From: DASVNK01 sp036383895
GTDB lineage: Bacteria > Verrucomicrobiota > Verrucomicrobiia > Limisphaerales > SXQI01
Direction of reading: 5' to 3'
NCBI GenBank assembly: GCA_036383895.1
Contig: DASVNK010000068.1
Coordinates: 32,128-96,127 of the forward strand
Length of the DNA: 64,000 nucleotides
Shown: positions 18,982 through 26,343 of the stretch, one piece after another
Layout of the letters: every line of letters starts with the position of its first letter
Position numbering within the stretch: position 1 is the stretch's first letter
Made by a program: the position numbers and the translations under genes
Notes under the pieces: model-generated
Seen by the model: the letters and a program-made list of their open reading frames with translations, nothing else
The model's database searches: none
What the model was told of the DNA's origin: nothing

Positions 18982-19632
18982 TTAAACCTTTAGGTACTTC
19001 ATCGGAGAATTCTTGATGAAACTTTCTAGCATCAGTGTTTTAGCCTCGGCCCTCTCAAGGATTTTTCTGAGTTTCACCACATCTTCTGTGTCCAGAGCAA
19101 CATAAAACTCTTTGTGCTTTCCGTTCTCCCGAAACCCGATTTGGAGCATTTGGACGATTACCGCACCTTCTGGTGCTTTTAAAGTTGGAGAAAATATTGG
19201 ACGAATATCCGTCAGAACGCGCGCGTGACAAAATGTTCTTTCGTGCTCGGTTAAGACATCAGTTCCCTTTGCTGTAATTCCTATGTTATCAAGCGAGAGC
19301 AGCGCTTGAAGCCGGGACTCGAGGACCGGAGCTAAGGTCGAAAAATGCTCCGGCCTTTCTTTTACTGTGGTTTCAACTACCGCTTTGGATACAGCCTCGG
19401 CGTCTAACGACTCTCGTTCGCGGATCGAAAACAATGCCGCGAGAACAGTGAGTATCTTCCGAACGACGTCTTTGCTTTCAGTAGTTTTGATAGTTTCAGC
19501 AAATTGTTTTAAAGAGATCGCCGGACCGGCCTCTCGTATGGCGTTCAAAAACGCATCATATCGGGCCTGCGGCAATTCAGCTATGGATTTGAGTTTGTCG
19601 AACTCCGTCTCTGGAATGTTTAGAGAAGCCAT
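18982..19632 (-). CDS. Unknown protein (cassette gene 1)
   Basis: A 216-residue soluble, largely helical protein. The N-terminal part (about 1-100) is all-alpha; the C-terminal part has a short beta unit, ARVLTDIRPIF..., GAVIVQMLQIGFRENGKHKEFYVALD, followed by a helix (VVKLRKILERAEAKTLMLESFIK). I believe this is an uncharacterised conserved family but cannot name it. It is the first gene of a tightly packed three-gene operon. Codon usage is less GC-rich than neighbouring genes, consistent with horizontal acquisition. Only a weak AAAGG, too close to the ATG, precedes the start. Confidence 0.72.
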   Translation of the reverse strand: MASLNIPETEFDKLKSIAELPQARYDAFLNAIREAGPAISLKQFAETIKTTESKDVVRKILTVLAALFSIRERESLDAEAVSKAVVETTVKERPEHFSTLAPVLESRLQALLSLDNIGITAKGTDVLTEHERTFCHARVLTDIRPIFSPTLKAPEGAVIVQMLQIGFRENGKHKEFYVALDTEDVVKLRKILERAEAKTLMLESFIKNSPMKYLKV

Positions 19633-20041
19633 CCTTTTAACTCTTTGATTTTTGACCGGGCGTTTTGAGCAACGCCCAGAGCATCTTCAAACTTTACGTC
19701 GTTTGCGAGCAATTCCATATTTGGTATATCTCCCTGCTTTTTCTGTTGTTTCACGAATCGGCGTTCGCGAGGTGATTAGAGGCTCTCTCGGTTTAATCGT
19801 TCAGTCAACGGCGCGCTTTTGCAGATCAGCTGAGACAACCTGACGATACGTTAAACGATTTCCTTCTTCGATTCCAGTCGCCCCTTAGTCTCGGCTCGCC
19901 TCTTCTTGCGTGCTCAGGACATTCAATTTACCAGCCTCTAACCTGCCATTTACGACTCTGAGAATCCAGATATCAAACGCGATGGCCCACCGGGAGCGTA
20001 AGATTTGACACCACCTCCCGAGCCCCCACGATTGCGCCTTC
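19633..20041. other. 409-base intergenic region upstream of the unknown cassette
   Basis: AT-richer sequence with no convincing gene. It contains a hairpin GGGCGTT / AACGCCC (19658-19664, 19671-19677), which would lie in the 5' leader of the minus-strand cassette and, in that direction, is followed by an A-rich rather than T-rich run. Divergent promoters for the cassette and the GFA-family gene should lie here; none is obvious. Confidence 0.45.
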
Positions 20042-20497
20042 ATGAAACCACTCATTGGCACATGTCTCTGCGGCAAAGTAGCGTTCGAAGTTACCGGAAC
20101 TCCGCTCAAATTCCTCTACTGCCACTGCCGTTCCTGCCAAAAATCGACCGGCTCAATTCACGCCGCGAACCTCGCGTTCCCCGCCGGCTCCGTCCGATGG
20201 ACGCAGGGCGAAGACCTCCTCCAACTCTTCGTCGATACAAAAGAAAATCCTGGTTTCCCACGGTGCTTCTGCAAAAGCTGCGGTTCACCACTTCCCAAGC
20301 TAAGCCGCAACCAACAATTCTGGGTCGTCCCCAGCGGCTCATTAGATTCCGATCCAGGCATAAAGCCCCAGGCAAATATCTATTGGGCCGAACACGCTCC
20401 CTGGTATGTTTCAGCAGATCAACTTCCCAGGCACGACGGACGATTCGTCGACCAAGACGGCGCCGCGAGTGTCGCTCCCCCGAAGCGTGAATCGTGA
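20042..20497 (+). CDS. GFA-family (CENP-V/GFA) zinc protein
   Basis: A 151-residue protein of the glutathione-dependent formaldehyde-activating enzyme superfamily (PF04828). The zinc ligands are clear: CLC at 8-10, CHCRSC at 27-32, and CFCKSCGSPL further on. Family members range from glutathione-binding enzymes to proteins of unknown function; the sequence does not show which. The residue count is typical. It is a lone gene downstream of a divergent unknown cassette. The ATG is preceded only by weak purines. Confidence 0.88.
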   Translation: MKPLIGTCLCGKVAFEVTGTPLKFLYCHCRSCQKSTGSIHAANLAFPAGSVRWTQGEDLLQLFVDTKENPGFPRCFCKSCGSPLPKLSRNQQFWVVPSGSLDSDPGIKPQANIYWAEHAPWYVSADQLPRHDGRFVDQDGAASVAPPKRES

Positions 20498-20528
20498 GAA
20501 AACCGTTTCGAGAGCAAAGAAGGATTGT

Positions 20529-20534
20529 TATAAT
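20529..20534 (+). promoter_or_regulatory. Possible -10 box upstream of the 79-residue protein gene
   Basis: A perfect TATAAT at 20529-20534, with a weak -35 candidate TTTCGA 17 bases upstream. It lies about 106 bases before the ATG at 20641. Confidence 0.35.
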
Positions 20535-20640
20535 GAGTCTTGCCGGCGCAAGCGTTTGAGCTTAGCAGCAAGCCTGCGCGCCCCATGACACAGACCAGTT
20601 CACACACACGATGAATTAGGAGCAGCGCCGAAAAGAAACA

Positions 20641-20880
20641 ATGTTGTGTGCGGTTCAGGATCAGCTGACCAGCCCCGAAACGCCTGAGGTCCGAACGAAC
20701 TACGAGCGATTACGCTCGCTCGGTCACAGCGACGCCGAAGGCCGCGAACTCATAGCCACCATCCTCGCCTCGTACATTTGGCATACGATGCGCAAAGATA
20801 ATTACAGTTACTCAGATTACCTCGCCGATTTGGCTAAACTGCCGGCAATCGATTGGCACCAGGAGAAGGCCGACCGCTAA
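20641..20880 (+). CDS. Small hypothetical protein, DUF1841-like
   Basis: A 79-residue helical protein. TPEVRTNYERLRSLGHSDAE and the following ELIATILASYIWHTM resemble a small family (DUF1841-like) in which a helix-turn-helix-sized unit is widespread in bacteria; function unknown. The ATG lacks an obvious close Shine-Dalgarno (AGGAG lies about 30 bases away), so the exact start is uncertain. Confidence 0.65.
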   Translation: MLCAVQDQLTSPETPEVRTNYERLRSLGHSDAEGRELIATILASYIWHTMRKDNYSYSDYLADLAKLPAIDWHQEKADR

Positions 20881-21662
20881 ATGCTCGTCCTCTACTTGCC
20901 CCAACTTCTCCTTCGTGCTCTTCGTGATCTTCGTGGTGAAAAAAACCGCCTTACCAACGCCGTTCCGCTTCTAACCCTCATTCACAGAAGATCAATTCCC
21001 CGACCGCTAAGATTCGCCTATCTGTCCTATCCCGTCCTATCGGTCCCATCCCTCCCATCCCTCCCATCTTCGCTTCTTCGCTCCTTCGTACCGTTTTCAG
21101 TCTTGCCTTCCCAGCGCCTTCCTGCCAAACTTCTCCCAGCCTGAGAAGGCGCGTGTGTGAATAAAATTCCGCTCGGAAGCGGGCTTCTATTCACCCCCGA
21201 AAAACAAACCACTCTCGTGGTCTGTACCCGCTTCTCCAGGCGCGAAGATCATGAAAACGATGCGCACAATAATCTGCTGGGTTCCGGAACCGAACTCAGA
21301 AGCCGTTAGCAGCGGCCGCCGTCAAAAACAAACGAACCCACGCACACCCTGCTCACACGCGGCGCACACCCGGCTCACACCCGGCTCACACCCGGCTCAC
21401 ACCCGGCTCACACACAGCTCACACCCAGAAACACCCAGAAAACACCCATCCCTTCCCTCAATCCCAAGGGTTTACGCGAAATACACACAAAACACTGAAT
21501 TTCATCACCCCCTGAACCTTTATGGAACCAACTGAACCAACTCCAGGAAGGCGGAAACGCGTCAACCGCGCAAAAGATTGCGCCGCCCGCAATAGCCGTA
21601 CTCAATTCCCTTACAGCGAATTCGGGTATGAGTCAGCAGGCTCATCTGGCATTCTCTCCCCC
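20881..21662. other. 780-base intergenic region with simple repeats
   Basis: No convincing gene. It contains CCCTCCCAT-type repeats at about 21045-21070, the short hairpin ACCAC/GTGGT near 21210-21223 and an 11-base tandem repeat (21343-21430). Open frames through it change character at the repeat and look non-coding. Confidence 0.5.
21343..21430 (+). repeat. 11-bp tandem repeat (minisatellite), 8 units
   Basis: Units of CACACCCGGCT: 21343-21353 (variant), 21354-21364 (variant), four identical units 21365-21408, then 21409-21419 and 21420-21430 (variants), tailing into 10-11-base ACACCCAGAA units. The 11-base period is not a multiple of three, which argues against coding. Confidence 0.92.
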
Positions 21663-22118
21663 ATGAAATCCCGCGAGCATCATCCGGAAGGTCCGTCGTC
21701 TAACGATGCCGACTCCAAGCCTTTTCGCATGCTCGCAATCTACGATTCCGAAGCCGCCAGCCGCGAAGCCAACCACACCTCAAACCTCGTCCTCCGCGAA
21801 CTCGGCGACTCCATCGAAGCCGATCGCACCGCCTGGAATCTCCGCTCCCTTACTCCAGACACCTTACCCCAGGTCGCGAACGAAGCCGCCCGCGCCGACG
21901 TAATCGTCGTCGCCCTCGCCAGCGACAAACCCAACGCCACTCTCAAGCACTGGGTCAGGCAATGGGAACGCAACCGCGAACTCACCAGCGGCCTCCTCGC
22001 CCTCATCCCTTCCGGGGAATCCGAAACTGGCGGCGACCTCGCCGATTTCCTCTACGAAACCGCCGTCACCGCCCAAATGGATTTTCTCTGCCAAAAAAAG
22101 CGCCGCACCACCGCTTAA
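21663..22118 (+). CDS. Hypothetical verrucomicrobial protein (Rossmann-like N-terminus)
   Basis: A 151-residue soluble protein. FRMLAIYDSEAASREANHTS, AWNLRSLT, then EAARADVIVVALASD followed by HWVRQWERNR suggest an alpha/beta fold similar to response-regulator-sized domains seen in this phylum; I know of related hypothetical proteins but no function. No phosphorylatable Asp motif of a receiver is evident. I start it at ATG 21663, since upstream residues in the longer frame come from the repeat-bearing intergenic region. Confidence 0.65.
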   Translation: MKSREHHPEGPSSNDADSKPFRMLAIYDSEAASREANHTSNLVLRELGDSIEADRTAWNLRSLTPDTLPQVANEAARADVIVVALASDKPNATLKHWVRQWERNRELTSGLLALIPSGESETGGDLADFLYETAVTAQMDFLCQKKRRTTA

Positions 22119-22151
22119 CCACACATTCCGAAACAAAAAAACACCTTATGA

Positions 22152-22169
22152 AACGATAACGTTATCGTT
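22152..22169. repeat. 18-bp perfect palindrome between convergent genes
   Basis: AACGATAACGTTATCGTT is self-complementary throughout. It lies between the ends of the 21663 gene and the convergent 22213 gene. It is too AT-rich for a typical terminator stem; a dyad binding site is the other possibility. Confidence 0.7.
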
Positions 22170-22212
22170 AACGTTTTCAGCAAGTAACTAAACTTCAGCC
22201 GTTTACACAGCT

Positions 22213-24399
22213 TTAACGCACTTCCAACAAATTATCCGGCACCTCATTAAGCGTGTAGTAAAACGTATCGTGCCGCAGGTCCTCATCCTCCGCACTATTC
22301 ACCGCCAACTGGAACGAAGTCACAAATCCCGTCCGTAACCCCTTCATCTTCAACCTCACAACCTTCCCATCTTCCGCCACCTCCGTACCCGTCACCTCGA
22401 TCTCCGTCGCCCCCACCTTCCCATCGTGATCAAACTCGGGCGACCCATACTCCTCGTGGTACTTGTACCCGAACTGCTTAACTAGATAGTTTTCCGGATC
22501 CTTCGCCACCTCCCCTTCCACCGGTTTGGTAAACCGCAACTCAAACCCATCCTTCAACGCCCGCACCTCGCTCACCTCAAACGGCACCTTCCCCGTAAAG
22601 CTCACCCGATCCAGCGAATACTCCTTGGGCGCCGCCGTCGACCACGTCCTCTTCCCCCCTCCCACATACAACTTCCCATCCCTCCCAAAACTCAACCGAT
22701 TCACCCCCGATAAAAACCCCATCGCAAACGGAAACACCGCCCCCTGCCACATCCCATTCACCCTCTCCAGGAACGCCCGAATCACGATCGAATTCTGGAA
22801 ATCCCCAATCAACATCTGTCCCTTAAACGGTCCAAACGCATCCGCAGTAATTGTTTCAATTCCGCTAGCCGAAGGGGAAAGAACCCGCGGCAACCACAAC
22901 ACCGGCGGCGCAACTTCTTCCGCGCTATAAACCCGTTTCCTCGCAGGCTTCGACGACGGAAACCCATAAAACTTCCCAGCCTCCAAATGATTCAACCGGC
23001 AAGTCCCAATCCAGTTCCCCTGGTTGTCCGTCACAAAAATATCCCCCTGGTAAATCCCCCACCCGTGTGGCACCCGCAGGCCGTAACAAAACGGCTCAAC
23101 TTCACCTTCCTTCACCCGAATCGCCCACCCTTGATACATCAAGTCCGCCCGCCCCCGCTGCCCGGTCACAAACAGCATCAACTCATCCGCCCCCGTCACG
23201 AGCGGTCCAAACGAATACGAATGATAATTCCCGCTATACCCCCAATCATCACTCACACACCGAAAATAATCCGCCTCCCCATCCCCATCCGTGTCGCTCA
23301 CCTCCGTCAGTTCCCCCTTCTGCACCACAAACATCTTCCCCGCATGCACCTTCAACCCCAACGGCTCATTCAACCCCCGCGCAAACCGCCGATACCTCGC
23401 CTCCCCCACCTTCCCCGTCGCATTTTCCACAATAAATATCTCCCCCATCCAAGTACACACCGCCAAATCCCGTTCATTCACCCAATCCATCCCCGTCACA
23501 ATCATCTCCGCTTCAGGCGGAACAGGAAAATGCTCAATCCGAAAAAACTCATCACCCGAATCCCGCCTTCTGTCGCTGCCCGCGCCAAAGACTTTCCGTT
23601 CATCATTCCGTACCGCTGTTGTCGTCCTATTTAGCGGGTCCGCTCCCGGGAACATCACAATGTCGAAAGTAAACGCCGTCTCACGCGCCGGAACTTCTAT
23701 AAAGAAACGCCTCTCTTCTCCGGAATTACGTTCCATTGGCAGTATTCGCTCTGTACTCTCTTCAGTAATACGGTCGCGAACGAAATACTCTTTGGTAACG
23801 GTATCGATCGATGGCCGGAAGCTGCTCTGGAAGTTTGGCGTTTCCTCAAGCAGTTGATAAGTGCCTGCAAGAAATCGAATATTATCAGGTACCCCATTCG
23901 CAAATACGAACGTTCGGCGCGCCGTCCAGTTCGTGCCCGCGATTGATCCCTCGATCTTTTCTCGGACTGCTACCCTCTGCTCGCCCAGTTGCAATTCGTA
24001 TTCAAACCAGACTTCGTTCGTCTCAACTCTTATCCCGGCAAAATTCGGACTCACTTCCCTCCCAAAATAAAACCACGGCGACATTCGCGGCGCCTTGTAA
24101 AGAACCTCCCCCCCAAAATCGCAAATAAACTTCGACTTCGCGCCCGAATACGGCGGACCCCATAAATTCAATGGCCCGCCCCTCCAAATCGTATGCACCC
24201 GGCACAGCTCTGCATCGAAGGCCGCATGCAGATTCGTGCTCAAATTCACGACAATACTGCGTGCCGATTCCGCCATCGGCGCGCGGCGAAATAGTTGATC
24301 CGGTGGATCATGGCGCGGCACGAGCTTCGGTTCAGCCGGGAACGATTCGGTGGAAACGAGTGCCGCGAAAACAACTACAAAGCAGCGGCGGGACATCAT
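22213..24399 (-). CDS. Secreted PVC-type beta-propeller protein (sugar-dehydrogenase-like, DUF6797-like)
   Basis: A 728-residue exported protein. From ATG 24399 (or the adjacent 24396) it begins with a signal peptide (MMSRRCFVVVFAALVSTESFPA). The N-terminal ~260 residues resemble the DUF6797-like part of planctomycete/verrucomicrobial secreted proteins, and residues about 270-560 look like an NHL/sorbosone-dehydrogenase-type propeller (GMDWVNERDLAVCTWMGEIF, GLNEPLGLKVHAGKMFVVQ, DTDGDGEADYF). A C-terminal beta domain follows. No CxxCH haem motif is present, unlike many relatives. Substrate unknown; probably polysaccharide or sugar related. It diverges from the ClpX-like gene across 112 bases. 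Confidence 0.78.
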   Translation of the reverse strand: MMSRRCFVVVFAALVSTESFPAEPKLVPRHDPPDQLFRRAPMAESARSIVVNLSTNLHAAFDAELCRVHTIWRGGPLNLWGPPYSGAKSKFICDFGGEVLYKAPRMSPWFYFGREVSPNFAGIRVETNEVWFEYELQLGEQRVAVREKIEGSIAGTNWTARRTFVFANGVPDNIRFLAGTYQLLEETPNFQSSFRPSIDTVTKEYFVRDRITEESTERILPMERNSGEERRFFIEVPARETAFTFDIVMFPGADPLNRTTTAVRNDERKVFGAGSDRRRDSGDEFFRIEHFPVPPEAEMIVTGMDWVNERDLAVCTWMGEIFIVENATGKVGEARYRRFARGLNEPLGLKVHAGKMFVVQKGELTEVSDTDGDGEADYFRCVSDDWGYSGNYHSYSFGPLVTGADELMLFVTGQRGRADLMYQGWAIRVKEGEVEPFCYGLRVPHGWGIYQGDIFVTDNQGNWIGTCRLNHLEAGKFYGFPSSKPARKRVYSAEEVAPPVLWLPRVLSPSASGIETITADAFGPFKGQMLIGDFQNSIVIRAFLERVNGMWQGAVFPFAMGFLSGVNRLSFGRDGKLYVGGGKRTWSTAAPKEYSLDRVSFTGKVPFEVSEVRALKDGFELRFTKPVEGEVAKDPENYLVKQFGYKYHEEYGSPEFDHDGKVGATEIEVTGTEVAEDGKVVRLKMKGLRTGFVTSFQLAVNSAEDEDLRHDTFYYTLNEVPDNLLEVR

Positions 24400-24511
24400 G
24401 CTCAATTCTGCTCCGCAGCAACTCCGAAAAACAAGTCCCTTTCGCCCGTTCATTCCAAAATCCGTTGTATTTTCCACCAGCAACTTCTCTTTCCTCCTGT
24501 ATGGTAGCCGC

Positions 24512-26134
24512 ATGTCGAAGAGGAGTTTCAATGGCCCGCCGTCACCCGAAGATTTTCAGCGCCAGATGGCCGACTTCATGCGCCAGCATTTCCCGAACGC
24601 CACTTCCTTTTTCCGCCCTCAGACTGGCTCCGAGACGACCGAACCACCTTCCTCCACCGAGCCCGCGAAACCAGGCGAATTCCGCTTCGATAAAAAGCCG
24701 CGCGACGTCAAAGATTACCTCGACCGCTTCGTCATCAAGCAGGACGAAGCCAAGAAAGTCCTCGCGGTTGCGATGTGCGATCATTACCACCACGTCCGCC
24801 TCGCTATGGAAGGCAAGGACCAGCCGAACTACACCAAGCAAAACATCATTCTCCTCGGCCCGACAGGAGTCGGCAAAACCTACCTCATCCGCAGCATTGC
24901 GGATCTTATTGGTGTTCCGTTTGTTAAGGGTGACGCCACCAAGTTCTCAGAAACCGGTTACGTCGGCGGCGATGTCGAAGATCTCGTCCGCGAACTCGTC
25001 CGCCGCGCCGAAGGCGACGTGAAACGCGCCCAATACGGCATCATTTACATCGACGAAATCGACAAAATCGCCAGCGCTTCCGGCCACACCACCCGTGACG
25101 TTTCCGGCCGCGGCGTTCAGACGAACCTCCTCAAGCTCATGGAGGAAACCGACGTTCCCGCCCGATCGCAGCAAGACCTCGCCGGCCAGGTACAGGCCAT
25201 GCTCGAAAGCCAGATGCGCGGCCGCAAATCGAGTAACACCATTAATACCAAGCACATCCTCTTCATTGTCAGTGGCGCATTCGATGGCTTGGAAAAACTC
25301 GTCAAACGCCGACTCCGCGAAGCGACCATAGGGTTCAGCGCGAAGAACACGGACGCCGAAGAACAAACCGCGTTCAACCACGTTCAAACTCGCGACTTCA
25401 TCGAATTCGGTTTCGAACCTGAATTCATTGGCCGCCTTCCGGTCCGCGTCGTTTGCTATCCTCTTGATGCCGACGACCTTTTCACCATCCTCAAGAGTTC
25501 CGAAGGCAGCATCATTCGCCAATACGAACAAACCTTCGCGGCCTACGGCATCGATGTTCTCTTTCACGACGACGGTCTCCGCAAAATCGCCGAACTCGCC
25601 GCGCTCGAACAAACCGGTGCGCGCGGCCTCATGACCGTTTGCGAACGCGTCTTCCGCAATTTCAAATACGAACTTCCTTCCACGAACATCAAACGCTTCG
25701 AAGTCACCCGCGAACTCGTCGAGAATCCAGAAGCCGCCCTCGCGAAAATCATGGCCGAGGTCCAAAAGGAAGGGCGCACCATGCTGCGCCGCCTTGTGCA
25801 CGAATTTGCCGAACGCTTCTACGACAGCCACAAACTTAAACTCACCTTCACCGAAGAGGCCGCCGATCTCCTCGCCCAACATTCCGAACGCGACGGCCTG
25901 CCCATCCGCGATCTCTGCGCCGCTAAATTCAAAGACTACCAATTCGGCCTCAAACTCATCTCTCAAAACACCGGGCAAATTGAATTCAAGATCGATCCCG
26001 CCGTCGTCAACGACCCAAACAAAACCCTTTCCGACTGGGTGGTCGCCAGCTACCGGAACACCATAAAAACCGAAACCGTTCAAACCTCCCAACCACCCGC
26101 ACCAACGTCTCCACCCCCCGAACAGCTGACGTAG
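24512..26134 (+). CDS. ClpX-like AAA+ unfoldase without N-terminal zinc domain
   Basis: A 540-residue ATPase. Walker A GPTGVGKT begins at 116, Walker B IIYIDEIDKI has D181/E182, the pore loop is GYVGGD, sensor/arginine region FIGRLPVR is present, and IGF at 273-275 matches the ClpX loop that docks on ClpP. The N-terminal ~55 residues are Pro/Ser-rich and have no Cys pairs, so the ClpX zinc-binding domain is missing. The C-terminal part is longer than ClpX (usually about 420), with an extra helical region and a Pro/Thr-rich tail. ATP-driven protein unfolding with ClpP is likely. No clpP adjoins. Start ATG 24512 is the first that fits the domain. Confidence 0.85.
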   Translation: MSKRSFNGPPSPEDFQRQMADFMRQHFPNATSFFRPQTGSETTEPPSSTEPAKPGEFRFDKKPRDVKDYLDRFVIKQDEAKKVLAVAMCDHYHHVRLAMEGKDQPNYTKQNIILLGPTGVGKTYLIRSIADLIGVPFVKGDATKFSETGYVGGDVEDLVRELVRRAEGDVKRAQYGIIYIDEIDKIASASGHTTRDVSGRGVQTNLLKLMEETDVPARSQQDLAGQVQAMLESQMRGRKSSNTINTKHILFIVSGAFDGLEKLVKRRLREATIGFSAKNTDAEEQTAFNHVQTRDFIEFGFEPEFIGRLPVRVVCYPLDADDLFTILKSSEGSIIRQYEQTFAAYGIDVLFHDDGLRKIAELAALEQTGARGLMTVCERVFRNFKYELPSTNIKRFEVTRELVENPEAALAKIMAEVQKEGRTMLRRLVHEFAERFYDSHKLKLTFTEEAADLLAQHSERDGLPIRDLCAAKFKDYQFGLKLISQNTGQIEFKIDPAVVNDPNKTLSDWVVASYRNTIKTETVQTSQPPAPTSPPPEQLT

Positions 26135-26343
26135 CCTCGCTCAAACATTCCTCGATATCGAACGAATCCATCGAGCAACATTCTCCCGCGGTATTTAAGG
26201 CGCGTTCTGTCGGTGCCGATGCTCCTGCGGTGGGGCTGTTTTGGTTCTATGTTTTGACTTCTGGGAATCTTTTTGAAAGGTTCTGCACCTTGAAATCGGA
26301 ACCGGCAACCAGAACTTACGGCATTGCCACTGGCTAGCAACAG

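Noticed and set aside
19652..19843. 63-codon plus-strand frame upstream of the GFA gene
   Set aside because: No family likeness, no Shine-Dalgarno, and it covers the likely promoter region of the divergent cassette.
20881..21144. 87-codon frame directly after the 79-residue gene
   Set aside because: Repetitive Leu/Ser/Pro composition from CT-rich simple repeats; no domain likeness.
21343..21430. CRISPR-like array
   Set aside because: Units are contiguous with no spacers and only 11 bases long.
21251..21535. Open frame through the tandem repeat
   Set aside because: The 11-base period shifts reading phase each unit, giving His/Thr/Pro noise; no start signal.
26135..26343. Replication origin suggested by the skew change
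   Set aside because: No DnaA-box cluster, no AT-rich unwinding region and no dnaA/dnaN nearby; the skew flips again later in the window.
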